Source of the DNA: Brevibacterium aurantiacum
Lineage (GTDB): Bacteria > Actinomycetota > Actinomycetes > Actinomycetales > Brevibacteriaceae
NCBI RefSeq assembly: GCF_007558825.1
Contig: NZ_VLTK01000001.1
Span: 483,792 to 547,791, forward strand
Direction: 5' to 3'
Length of the DNA: 64,000 bases
In this document: positions 51,077 through 59,527 of the stretch, piece by piece
Layout: each line of letters begins with the position of its first letter
Numbering within the stretch: position 1 is the stretch's first letter
Translations under genes and position numbers: made by a program
Notes under the pieces: model-generated
Seen by the model: the letters and a program-made list of their open reading frames with translations, nothing else
Told to the model about the DNA's origin: nothing
The model's database searches: none

Positions 51077-52003
51077 GTGACGAGGATGTCAGCAACAGTC
51101 CGCGAACTGGTCGACGAAGCCTACGAGAGGCGCGAGTCGACGTGGAGGGCCGCCCTGGAGACGGTCAACGATTGGGTCGAGGCCGCGTGCTCGGGCTCCG
51201 CGCTGTTGTCGGGTGAGAGAGTCACTGTCGGCCGCGGAAGGATCAAGGACCGACTCCGAGCCGGTGAGAAGCTGCGCCGCAAACTCGCCGATGCCAATGA
51301 CGAGATCCATGAGGCCGTCGAGGTCGAGAACCAGGTCATCGATGTCGTCGGTGCTCGTGCCGTGTGCCGCACCGAGCGTGAACAGACGGCGCTGTGGGAT
51401 CTGCTCACCGACAGCAATGACGAATCGAACCTCTCCGTCGCCGAAGTGCGCGACTACTCTGCCCGGCCCAAGCCTTCCGGTTATCGCGGGCGCCATCTCA
51501 TCATCGAAGTTCCCTTCGACGCCGAACCGTCGGTGCTCGTTGAACTGCAGCTGCGCACGATCATGCAGGATGCGTGGTGCGTGCTCGCCGAAGAGCATCT
51601 GTTCAAGCCCGGTCAGGCACTGAAATCGGATGCCCAGCAGGAGCGGCTCTCAGTCGTCCTCTCCGGACTCCTGGCCCAGGCCGATGTGGTTGCCGGTTAT
51701 ATCGCCGACGACGTCGGCGCCTATCTGGGGATGGGGAACGCCTCACCACCTCGGACCATGACGAATGTCGATGCCGCGGCTGAGGTCCCGTCGATAGAGG
51801 TCACCATCCGCGAGCTCAATCATTCCTATGTCCTCGCCGCCGACGAGGTCGGTCGGCACGGGATCATCCGCCTGGAGAACCTGGGACTCACTCCGGAGAA
51901 CCCCGAGAGATCGGCCTTCCCGAGCCCCGGCGACAAACTGCTGGTGACGATGGACGAGTCGAACACCACCCGCTACTTCATCCCGGTGGCCGTGCCGCGC
52001 TGA
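51077..52003 (+). CDS. RelA/SpoT-domain protein (small alarmone synthetase-like)
   Basis: A 308-residue protein. Residues about 40-200 match the (p)ppGpp synthetase fold: RIKDRLRAGEKLRRKL, DVVGARAVC, KPSGYRGRHLIIEVP and VELQLRTIMQDAWCVLAEEH. No HD hydrolase, TGS or ACT domain is present. The last about 75 residues (after SPPRTMTNVDAA) form a separate small domain of unknown type. GTG 51077 has AGGAG eight bases upstream; ATG 51086 is possible too. Likely makes or binds guanosine alarmones; the G-loop is diverged enough that activity needs testing. Confidence 0.75.
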   Translation: MTRMSATVRELVDEAYERRESTWRAALETVNDWVEAACSGSALLSGERVTVGRGRIKDRLRAGEKLRRKLADANDEIHEAVEVENQVIDVVGARAVCRTEREQTALWDLLTDSNDESNLSVAEVRDYSARPKPSGYRGRHLIIEVPFDAEPSVLVELQLRTIMQDAWCVLAEEHLFKPGQALKSDAQQERLSVVLSGLLAQADVVAGYIADDVGAYLGMGNASPPRTMTNVDAAAEVPSIEVTIRELNHSYVLAADEVGRHGIIRLENLGLTPENPERSAFPSPGDKLLVTMDESNTTRYFIPVAVPR

Positions 52004-52060
52004 TTCGCCCCGGTCGACGGGATGCGTCCTGAGCCGTCAGACCGACTAGACTTGTTTTCC

Positions 52061-52939
52061 ATGGGTAAGAAGTCGAAGCGATCCAAAGAAGATGTCATTG
52101 CCAAACGTCTGGCACGTGCAGAGGCCACGGCCTTCGTTGCGCGTCCGTTCGAGGGCCTGCCGTTCGAGGCGGACCTCATCTGCCTGCGCGAGCTGGTGCC
52201 GGCGGCGACCGCCTCGGCGAAGCTGAAAGAGGAATTCGGTGGTCAGGAGATCACGGTCACCTCTCTGCTGCCCGCCGCGTGGCAGGCCTGGCACCGTGAG
52301 GACGGCCAGATCCTGGCCGGCATGCAGGTTCCGGTGTCATCCACCGATGCCTCCCGCGATGTCGCGCACGGCATCCTCGCCGCAATCGAAGCGCAGCCGG
52401 GGACCACGATCGAGGCGACCACCGAACCCGGTCAGGGTCCGCGTCTCCAGGACATCCTCGACACCGACCACCCGTTCGAGATCCGCGTGCTCGAGACCTT
52501 CGAATACTGGAAGCTGCCAGAAGCCGAGACGGACTCTGATGTCGCAGCGGCACTCGAACAGGCCAATGACTCCATCTCCCCCACGGAGAAGGTCGCCTCC
52601 GTGACGTCCGCGTACTGGACCGAGATGTCCGGCCGCACCTACGTGCGCTGGGCACGACCAGAGGGCGAGGATACACTCGTCGACGCTCTCGCCCGTCTTC
52701 AGATCGAGGGCCTCAACGACCTCGGCGGCCCCGGAACCTTCCTGGGCTATTTCCGCGCGCACGGCATCGTCGTGCCCGTCTGGGAACTGAAATTCGGCAC
52801 ACAGGTCGATGACATCGAAGAGCCCATCGGCGAATTCGGCAAGCGCATCGAAGACGCGATGCACACGAGTGAACCTCTCAGCACCGAGGCACGCCGGGCA
52901 CGCTCGGGCATCATTGCTCGCCAGCTGACCATCCACTGA
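52061..52939 (+). CDS. DUF5926-family protein
   Basis: A 292-residue actinobacterial protein of unknown function. It has a basic, Lys-rich N-terminus (GKKSKRSKEDVIAKRLARAE), a conserved FVARPFEGLPFEADLICLRE block and several Trp-containing motifs. TAGACT (52047-52052) lies eight bases before ATG, so a leaderless transcript is possible; there is no ribosome site. It precedes a GT2 and pheA, an order I associate with actinobacterial genomes. Confidence 0.75.
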   Translation: MGKKSKRSKEDVIAKRLARAEATAFVARPFEGLPFEADLICLRELVPAATASAKLKEEFGGQEITVTSLLPAAWQAWHREDGQILAGMQVPVSSTDASRDVAHGILAAIEAQPGTTIEATTEPGQGPRLQDILDTDHPFEIRVLETFEYWKLPEAETDSDVAAALEQANDSISPTEKVASVTSAYWTEMSGRTYVRWARPEGEDTLVDALARLQIEGLNDLGGPGTFLGYFRAHGIVVPVWELKFGTQVDDIEEPIGEFGKRIEDAMHTSEPLSTEARRARSGIIARQLTIH

Positions 52940-53014
52940 GTTCCGTCGCCACGGCCACCGGCGAGAGTCCATGCGACTCCGCCGGTGCCGACGACGGAAA
53001 GGAGAAGAGTTTCC

Positions 53015-53815
53015 ATGCCCGAACAGTCGAATCCTGCACACCCGGATGCCTCTTCGGCGACTGCTCCGCGCGCGATCGCTGCCATCATCCCCGCGATGAA
53101 CGAAGCCGATCGGATCGCAGCGACAGTGCGCAGCACCAAGCAGATTCCCGGTGTCGACATCGTCATGGTCGTCGACGACGGTTCCTCCGATGACACCGGT
53201 GCCCTCGCCCGCAGGGCCGGCGCCGAGGTGGTCACCCATCGCAAGAACAAAGGCAAGGCTGCGGCGATGATGACCGGCGCGTTCGCAATTCGCAATCGTG
53301 AGATCTCCGATTCGAATCCCGACCAGCACCCGGACCATCGTGCTCTCCTCTTCATCGACGGAGACCTGGAGGACTCAGCAGTCAATATGGCCCCCCTCGC
53401 CGCGCCGGTTCTCGCCGGAGAGGCCGATATGACGATTGCGATCCTGCCCGCACAGAAGCGCAAGGGTGGCGGGTTCGGATTCGTCGTCAGGCTCGCGAAG
53501 AAGGGCATCGCCGAACTCAGCGGATTCGAAGCGACCCAGCCGCTGTCGGGAACGCGCTGCCTGAGCCGAGAGGCCTTCGACGCAGCGCTGCCCTTCGCCG
53601 CCGGCTGGGGTGTCGAGGCGGCCATGACGATCGACGTCGTCAATGCCGGACTGCGTGTCGAAGAGGTCGAATGCGACCTCTACCACCGAGTCACCGGCAA
53701 GAACCTCAAAGCACAGATGCACCGTGCGGCCCAATACCGCGATGTCGCGCGTGCGATCTTCGCGCGCAGACTGCGCGCCAAGAACCTGAGCGACAAGAAG
53801 GAAGCCTCGAGATGA
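53015..53815 (+). CDS. Glycosyltransferase family 2, dolichol-phosphate-sugar-synthase-like fold
   Basis: A 266-residue soluble GT-A protein. AAIIPAMNEADRIAATV and VMVVDDGSSDDTGALARRAG bind the nucleotide sugar, HRKNKGKAAAMMTGAF follows as in GT2 proteins, and LLFIDGDLED supplies the DxD. ATG 53015 follows AAAGGAG at a slightly long distance. Its stop overlaps pheA (ATGA), so the pair is translationally coupled although the pathways are unrelated. Sugar donor and acceptor are unknown. Confidence 0.82.
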   Translation: MPEQSNPAHPDASSATAPRAIAAIIPAMNEADRIAATVRSTKQIPGVDIVMVVDDGSSDDTGALARRAGAEVVTHRKNKGKAAAMMTGAFAIRNREISDSNPDQHPDHRALLFIDGDLEDSAVNMAPLAAPVLAGEADMTIAILPAQKRKGGGFGFVVRLAKKGIAELSGFEATQPLSGTRCLSREAFDAALPFAAGWGVEAAMTIDVVNAGLRVEEVECDLYHRVTGKNLKAQMHRAAQYRDVARAIFARRLRAKNLSDKKEASR

Positions 53816-54750
53816 GCGGCGATCGCTACGCCTACCTGGGCCCCGAGGCCACATTCACCGAAGCAGCACTCCTGCAGTATCTCGACTCCCACGATCTGGG
53901 CTCGAGCGCGTCGACCCAGCCCATGCGCAATGGGGCCGCGGCCCTGGACGCCGTCCTCGACGGCGATTGCCTGGCTGCTGTCGTGCCGATCGAGAATTCC
54001 ATCGAGGGCGGTGTTCCCGCCACCATCGACGCCCTGACCGATCATGGTCGGCTGCAGATCATCGCCGAGGTGGTCGTGCCCGTTCGCTTCGTCCTGGCGG
54101 TGAAGCCGGGGACCGATCCCAGCACGCTGACTTCGTTCGGGTCCCACCCGCACGGTGAGGCACAGGTACGCACGTTCATGTCCGCGAACTTTCCCGATGC
54201 CGTCTACCTCCCGACCTCCTCGACAGCCGCGGCCGCACGGGATCTGGCCAACAACGCCGCCGACCATGTGGCAGCCGTATGCCCTGCCATCGCCGCCGAA
54301 CGCTACGGCCTCGAGATCCTCGCCAACGACATCGGGGAACGCCAGGACGCCGAGACCCGGTTCGTCGTCGTCACCCGTCCCGGCACCATTCCCCCGCCGA
54401 CGGGGTCGGACAAAACCACGGTGGTAGCCTCACTGCGCTCCGACCGTGCCGGTGCGCTGCTGGAGATGCTCGAACAGTTCTCCAGCCGTGGTGTGAACAT
54501 GTCGCGCATCGAATCCCGACCCACCGGCGACGGCCTCGGACTCTACCAGTTCTCGATCGACCTGTTGGGCCATGTGCACGAGGCCAGAGTGGCCGATGCC
54601 CTGCAGGGAGTCCACCGAGTGACCCGCAGTCTGAGCTTCCTCGGCAGCTATCCCAGTGCTTCGAAGACCACGGTGCCCCTCGACCCGACGACCACGGACG
54701 ACTCATTCGCGGCCGCCTCGGCCTGGCTGGATTCGACGCTGAACGCCTGA
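53812..54750 (+). CDS. pheA: Prephenate dehydratase
   Basis: A 312-residue monofunctional enzyme of phenylalanine synthesis. Residues about 1-190 are the catalytic domain, with YLGPEATFTEAAL, VPIENSIEGGVPATID and DAETRFVVV including the catalytic Thr-Arg-Phe. The C-terminal ACT domain has the ESRPTGDGLGLYQF motif for Phe feedback inhibition. ATG 53812 overlaps the GT2 stop and follows GAAGGAAG; a longer frame to 53671 lies inside the GT2 gene. No attenuator is visible. Confidence 0.94.
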   Translation: MSGDRYAYLGPEATFTEAALLQYLDSHDLGSSASTQPMRNGAAALDAVLDGDCLAAVVPIENSIEGGVPATIDALTDHGRLQIIAEVVVPVRFVLAVKPGTDPSTLTSFGSHPHGEAQVRTFMSANFPDAVYLPTSSTAAAARDLANNAADHVAAVCPAIAAERYGLEILANDIGERQDAETRFVVVTRPGTIPPPTGSDKTTVVASLRSDRAGALLEMLEQFSSRGVNMSRIESRPTGDGLGLYQFSIDLLGHVHEARVADALQGVHRVTRSLSFLGSYPSASKTTVPLDPTTTDDSFAAASAWLDSTLNA

Positions 54751-54830
54751 AACACTCCGGCCGCCTTCAGTGACAGTAGTCTGAGTATTCATGGGGTCGC
54801 CAGGCCCATACATCGACGAAGGAGTCGCCC

Positions 54831-56645
54831 ATGGGAACAACTTCACCGAACGCCGCCCCGCATCCGGATGAGGCTTTTGACGCAATCGTCGTCGGGGCCG
54901 GCCTCGCGGGACTTGTTGCCGCCCATGAGCTCAGTCTCGCCGGGAAGAGAGTGCTCATCCTCGACCAGGAGAATCGGGCCAACCTCGGCGGTCAGGCCTT
55001 TTGGTCCCTCGGCGGCCTCTTCCTCGTCGACTCCCCCGAACAGCGCCGACTCGGTGTCCACGATTCCCTCGACCTGGCACGCCAGGATTGGGCCACCTCG
55101 GCGGGCTTCGATCGAGACGAGGACGACTGGCCCCGGCAATGGGCCGAGGCATACCTGCAGTTCGCCGCCGGTGACAAACGCCGCTACCTGCATGATCTGG
55201 GGCTGCGCCTGACACCGATCGTCGGGTGGGCGGAAAGAGGCGGGTCCGGTGCCTCCGAACATGGGAATTCCGTGCCGAGGTTCCACCTCACCTGGGGCAC
55301 CGGCCCCGAGGTGGTCCGAGTCTTCCGCGAACCAGTGGAGCGGGCGGAATCCGCGGGCCTCGTGACAATGGGCTTCCGACATCGTGTCGATGAGCTGATC
55401 GTCGAGGACGGCGGCAACGGTGAGGACGGCGGCCATGGCGACGGAAGCGGTGTCGTCGGGGTTCGCGGGCGAACACTTGCCCCCAGCCCCACCGGCAGAG
55501 GGGTCGCCTCTAACCGCGAGGAGCTCGGAGACTTCGAACTCCGTGCTCCCGCAGTCATCGTCACCAGCGGCGGCATCGGACACAATTTCGACCTCATGCG
55601 CCAGTACTGGCCGGTCGAGCGCCTCGGCGAATTCCCGCAGACGATGCTCGCCGGAGTGCCCGCCCATGTCGACGGTCGCATGCTCTCCATTGCCGAGGAC
55701 GCGGGTGCGAGCCTGATCAATCGGGACCGAATCTGGGCCTATACAGAGGGCATAGAGAACTGGAATCCGATCTGGCCGAACCACGGAATCCGCATCATCC
55801 CAGGACCCTCGTCGCTGTGGTTCGACGCCGAGGGCAACCGATTCCCCGCACCGAACTACCCCGGGTTCGACACCAATCGGACCATGAAGACCATTCTCTC
55901 GACCGGCCACGACTACTCGTGGTTCGTGCTCAACGAGTCGATCATCCGCAAGGAGTTCGCGCTCTCAGGCTCGGAGCAGAATCCCGACATCACAAAGAAG
56001 GACTGGCGTCTGACTCTCGAGCGCGCCCGGTCTTCCGATGCACCCGGCCCGGTCGAAGCATTCAAGCGCTTCGGTCCCGACTTCGTCGTCGCAGACACCA
56101 CCGAAGAGCTGGTCGCCGGGATGAATGAACGCTCACAGGGACCCGTCATCGATCACGACCACCTCGTCGACCAGATCGTCGAGCGTGATCGCCAGATGGA
56201 TCACACGTTCTCCAAGGATGCACAGGTCCAGGCCATCCACAATGCCAGGAACTACCTCGGCGACAAGATCGTGCGAGTGCAGAAACCACACAAGATCCTC
56301 GACCCCTCCCACGGACCGCTCATCGCGGTGCGTCTGAGTCTGCTCTCACGCAAGACGCTGGGCGGATTGGAGACGAACCTCGACGCGCAGGTGATCGGGG
56401 GAAACGGCACACCGATTCCCGGACTCTACGCCGCCGGTGAGGTCACAGGCTTCGGCGGCGGAGGAATGCACGGCTACAACGCGCTGGAGGGAACCTTCCT
56501 GGGCGGGTGCATCTTCTCAGGAATGCGCGCGGGCCGGGCCGTCGCCGGAAGCTGGGAAGCCGGTATGGGCGTGGAGAAGAGCTCAGGTACCGGCCGGACT
56601 GCGACCGAGCATGAAGCGAACGATATGGGCCGAGCGGATCTCTGA
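54831..56645 (+). CDS. FAD-binding dehydrogenase (fumarate reductase/KsdD-like flavoprotein)
   Basis: A 604-residue flavoprotein. The N-terminal DAIVVGAGLAGLVAAHELSL binds FAD, NLGGQAFWSLGGLFLV follows as in this family, and the C-terminus GLYAAGEVTGFGGGGMHGYN with GGCIFSGMRAGRA is the FAD-closing motif of fumarate-reductase/3-ketosteroid-dehydrogenase-type proteins. A Gly/Asp/His-rich insertion of about 20 residues (GGNGEDGGHGDGSG) sits near residue 200. AAGGAG is six bases before ATG. No signal peptide is seen, so it is cytoplasmic. Substrate unknown. Confidence 0.85.
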   Translation: MGTTSPNAAPHPDEAFDAIVVGAGLAGLVAAHELSLAGKRVLILDQENRANLGGQAFWSLGGLFLVDSPEQRRLGVHDSLDLARQDWATSAGFDRDEDDWPRQWAEAYLQFAAGDKRRYLHDLGLRLTPIVGWAERGGSGASEHGNSVPRFHLTWGTGPEVVRVFREPVERAESAGLVTMGFRHRVDELIVEDGGNGEDGGHGDGSGVVGVRGRTLAPSPTGRGVASNREELGDFELRAPAVIVTSGGIGHNFDLMRQYWPVERLGEFPQTMLAGVPAHVDGRMLSIAEDAGASLINRDRIWAYTEGIENWNPIWPNHGIRIIPGPSSLWFDAEGNRFPAPNYPGFDTNRTMKTILSTGHDYSWFVLNESIIRKEFALSGSEQNPDITKKDWRLTLERARSSDAPGPVEAFKRFGPDFVVADTTEELVAGMNERSQGPVIDHDHLVDQIVERDRQMDHTFSKDAQVQAIHNARNYLGDKIVRVQKPHKILDPSHGPLIAVRLSLLSRKTLGGLETNLDAQVIGGNGTPIPGLYAAGEVTGFGGGGMHGYNALEGTFLGGCIFSGMRAGRAVAGSWEAGMGVEKSSGTGRTATEHEANDMGRADL

Positions 56646-56647
56646 CC

Positions 56648-57459
56648 ATGACGAATACGGATCTCACGGTGTTCGTCACCGGCGGCACCTCTGGCATCGG
56701 CGCCGCGCTGGTCAGAGTGCTGGCAGACAAGGGATGCACGGTCCTGACCACGAGCCGAGACCCTGAGCGGATCGAGAAGTCCGAGCGGATCCCCGGCGTT
56801 CGCTATCTGCAATTGGACCTCGCTGATCCCGACAGCGTCGAGTCTCTCGGAAACGAGGTCGCCGACATCGACGTTCTCGTCAACAACGCCGGGGAGAGCC
56901 AGTCCGGTCCCTTCGAAGAGCTCCCGCCCGAGGCCGTCGACCGCCTGTTCCGGACAAATGTCTTCGGGCCGGTGCGGCTGAGCCAGCTCGCCGTGCCTGG
57001 CATGCGCAGGCGAGGACGCGGTCGGATCATCATGATCGGTTCAATGCTCGCCAGCTTCCCCTGGCACATCGCAGCTCCTATGTCGCGGCCAAGGCGGCCC
57101 TGCGCGGATTCGCCACGGCCGCGCGTCAAGAGCTCTCACCGTTCGGGGTGTGGATCAGCGTCATCGAGCCCGGGTCCATCGCCACCGGCATCGGCAACCG
57201 GCGCACGAAGTACCTCGACCCCGGCTCCGTCTACACCGATGATGTGACCACGATGCTGGGGCACCTCGATGACAATGAGCGGCGGGGAGTCTCGCCCGAG
57301 ACCGTCGCCGCAACCATCGTCAAGGCCATCGAAGCCGCCAGACCTCGCGAATTCTATGCTGTGGGCAGCCGGTCACCGTTGCCGTTCCTGCTCAAACGGG
57401 CACTTCCGCGGAGCGTGGTGTCGCGCATCATCGCCAGCCAGCACGGGCTCAAGCGGTGA
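56648..57459 (+). pseudogene. Short-chain dehydrogenase/reductase disrupted by a frameshift
   Basis: The first part from ATG 56648 encodes a normal SDR start (VFVTGGTSGIGAALVRVLAD) with NNAG and IIMIGSMLASFPWH. After about 57067 the frame turns to Arg/Pro-rich sequence and stops at 57247, while the frame offset by one base, read from 57070, gives RSSYVAAKAALRGFATAARQ with the catalytic Tyr (57079-57081) and Lys (57091-57093), and continues to a stop at 57459. One base is missing or two are extra near 57062-57070. Either a real pseudogene or a sequencing error. It starts two bases after the FAD-dehydrogenase stop. Confidence 0.85.
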
Positions 57460-57503
57460 GTTCCCCTCGGTCCCACGGCCCTGGCTCTCGGCGCTGAGGT
57501 AAC

Positions 57504-57546
57504 GCTGGGTCTGCTGGGTCTGCTGGGTCTGCTGGGTCTGCTGGGG
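57504..57546. repeat. 9-bp tandem repeat
   Basis: Four exact copies of GCTGGGTCT (57504-57539) and a partial fifth lie between the frameshifted SDR and the convergent epimerase gene. Slippage-prone; no coding role seen. Confidence 0.9.
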
Positions 57547-57579
57547 CAGCTTACCGGGAGCACCAACGAACCGGGGCTG

Positions 57580-58512
57580 CTACTGAAATCGTGAGGGCAG
57601 GAGGAACTGCGTCGTCGAGATTCCCAGCACCCGCTGCTGCCGAGTGAGGTTGTATGTGCGATCGAACTGGAGGTATTCGACGAGGAACAGCTCGGTTCGG
57701 TTGCCCCGGTTGAAGAACGTCTTGATCTTCAACCCCAATTTCGCGGCGAAGAGCGCCCTGTCCTTCGCGATCCCCTCGATGACGACAGGCTCGTACTCCA
57801 TACGGGCGAAATGGGTGGAAACCGCGTCCTTGAGCTTGTACGGGGTCGGGTCGCCGATGTTGAACGGACCCGAGGCCGACGGCACGTCGACGCAGGCGAT
57901 CGCCGCCCGCACCAGATTGTCGATGTGGGTCAGGGTGATCTTCTGCCTGCCGCCGCCGGGGAGCCGGAGGACACCATTCTTCGCAGCTCGGCTCAGATAC
58001 GGCATGAGCATCGACTCACCAGGGCCGTAGATCGCAGCCGGCCTGAGGATCGCCGCATCGGGTCGGATCCGCGTCACGAGCTGCTCAGCCAGAGCATGCG
58101 TCCTCGAGTAGGCATCGTGGAAGTCGTTCGGGTCCTTGGGCCCGGCCTCTTCCCACAGGTCCGCATGATGCACGATCGAGGAATAGACCGTCGTCGAGGA
58201 GATGTGCACGACCCGGGCTTTGGGGAATGCGTCGAGCACGTTTCTGGTGCCGGTGACCTTCACAGCGTAGAGCTCATCGTCATCGGCATTGACCTTCGAG
58301 ATGCCCGCACAGTGGAAGACCACTGTGGTCTTCTTCGCCAGAGTCTTCACCGCACCGTCCGCGGGTTCCGTGATATCCCACGCTTGGAAATTCACACCGG
58401 GGATCTCAGGATCGCGCCGTCCCAGGGCATAGACCGTCTCGTCCCTGGTCGCCAGGGCACGGGCGATGGCGCCACCGATGAAGCCGCTGGCTCCGGTCAC
58501 GATTACCGCCAC
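57580..58512 (-). CDS. NAD-dependent epimerase/dehydratase-family protein with altered active site
   Basis: A 310-residue extended SDR. VIVTGASGFIGGAIARAL (3-20) binds NAD(P), HCAGISKVNADDD and HISSTTVYSS (about 103-112) are family segments and LRPAAIYGPGES follows. The catalytic Y-x3-K reads Y135-SRT-H139, with His in place of the conserved Lys. The C-terminal part with QKITLTHIDNLVRA fits 3-beta-hydroxysteroid-dehydrogenase or sugar-epimerase relatives. The gene is intact and preceded on its strand by an enoyl-CoA hydratase-like gene 77 bases away. Substrate unknown; Lys loss may lower or alter activity. Confidence 0.82.
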   Translation of the reverse strand: MAVIVTGASGFIGGAIARALATRDETVYALGRRDPEIPGVNFQAWDITEPADGAVKTLAKKTTVVFHCAGISKVNADDDELYAVKVTGTRNVLDAFPKARVVHISSTTVYSSIVHHADLWEEAGPKDPNDFHDAYSRTHALAEQLVTRIRPDAAILRPAAIYGPGESMLMPYLSRAAKNGVLRLPGGGRQKITLTHIDNLVRAAIACVDVPSASGPFNIGDPTPYKLKDAVSTHFARMEYEPVVIEGIAKDRALFAAKLGLKIKTFFNRGNRTELFLVEYLQFDRTYNLTRQQRVLGISTTQFLLPSRFQ

Positions 58513-58589
58513 GTCTGATCCTCCATCATCGTCTGAAGCGTCTCATCCGGTTCATCCGAACAAGTTCACAGTCATAGGAAATCACACTG

Positions 58590-59369
58590 TCAGTCCCGAT
58601 GCTGCCACTGAGGTTCTCTCTTGTGCAGAAATGCGTCGATTCCCTCTTGTGCATCGGCTGCGACGGCGTTGTGCGCCATCACCTCCGACATGTGCGCATA
58701 GGCGTCTGCCAGAGGCAGATCACGCTGTTCGTAGAACGCTGCTTTGCCTACTGCCACTGTAGCCGACGAGGCTGACGCGACTTTCCGCGCCAGCTCGGCA
58801 GTCGCTGTCTCGAGTTCGTCATCGGCAACCACATCGGAGACCAGCCCGAATGTCAGTGCATCGGCCGCACTGAGGAAGTCTCCGGTCAGCAGCATCCGCA
58901 TCGCCGTCTTCGCCGGAACTGCACGGGTCAGCGCCACCATGGGAGTAGAGCAGAACAGGCCGATCTTCACCCCCGGCGTGGCGAATCGGGCCGACTGCGC
59001 AGCCACCGCCAGGTCGCAGCTGGCGACAAGCTGGCACCCAGCTGCGGTCGCCACGCCTTGGACCTGCGCGATGACCGGCTGTGGGATCGACTGAATCAGC
59101 TGCATGAGTTCAGAACAGACGGCGAAGGTCTCCTGCTGCGACTCCAGCTTCGCCCCGCTGATCTCCCTGAGATCATGGCCGGAGCTGAAGACGTGTCCTG
59201 CGGTGGACAGGATCACTGCACGGACGTCAGTGCGCTGCCCCACCTCGGCGAGGGTGTCGATCAGGTCATTCATCACGGAGCGCGACAGCGCGTTCCGAGT
59301 CTCCGGTTCGTTGATCGAAATCGTCGCGACTGCGTCGTTCGCCAGAGAGAATACAATTGAGTCAGACAT
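58590..59369 (-). CDS. Enoyl-CoA hydratase/isomerase-family protein (ECHDC3-like)
   Basis: A 259-residue crotonase-fold protein. AVILSTAGHVFSSGHDLREI forms the first oxyanion segment and QGVATAAGCQLVASCDLAVA the second; PGVKIGLFCSTPMVALTRAV follows. The two glutamates of classical hydratases are absent (Gln in AAGCQL, Gly in PGVKIG), the pattern seen in ECHDC3-like members. It may therefore catalyse another CoA-ester reaction or none. It is the first gene of a leftward pair with the epimerase-like gene. Confidence 0.85.
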   Translation of the reverse strand: MSDSIVFSLANDAVATISINEPETRNALSRSVMNDLIDTLAEVGQRTDVRAVILSTAGHVFSSGHDLREISGAKLESQQETFAVCSELMQLIQSIPQPVIAQVQGVATAAGCQLVASCDLAVAAQSARFATPGVKIGLFCSTPMVALTRAVPAKTAMRMLLTGDFLSAADALTFGLVSDVVADDELETATAELARKVASASSATVAVGKAAFYEQRDLPLADAYAHMSEVMAHNAVAADAQEGIDAFLHKREPQWQHRD

Positions 59370-59527
59370 AACAGCATTCTGCCAAAATATCGTTGGTCCG
59401 GCGCGGAAATCTGACGTGGATTTCCTTCGAGGTCCTCACCTGGCGCCCCTCGTGCAGACGATGCTCTCTGACGTCGATGTGTTTGTTCCGGTGTGCAGAC
59501 ATGCCACCCATACCGAGGGAGACGGCC

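Noticed and set aside
54843..55910. A 355-codon frame antisense to the FAD dehydrogenase
   Set aside because: The sense strand carries FAD motifs throughout; the antisense translation shows no domain.
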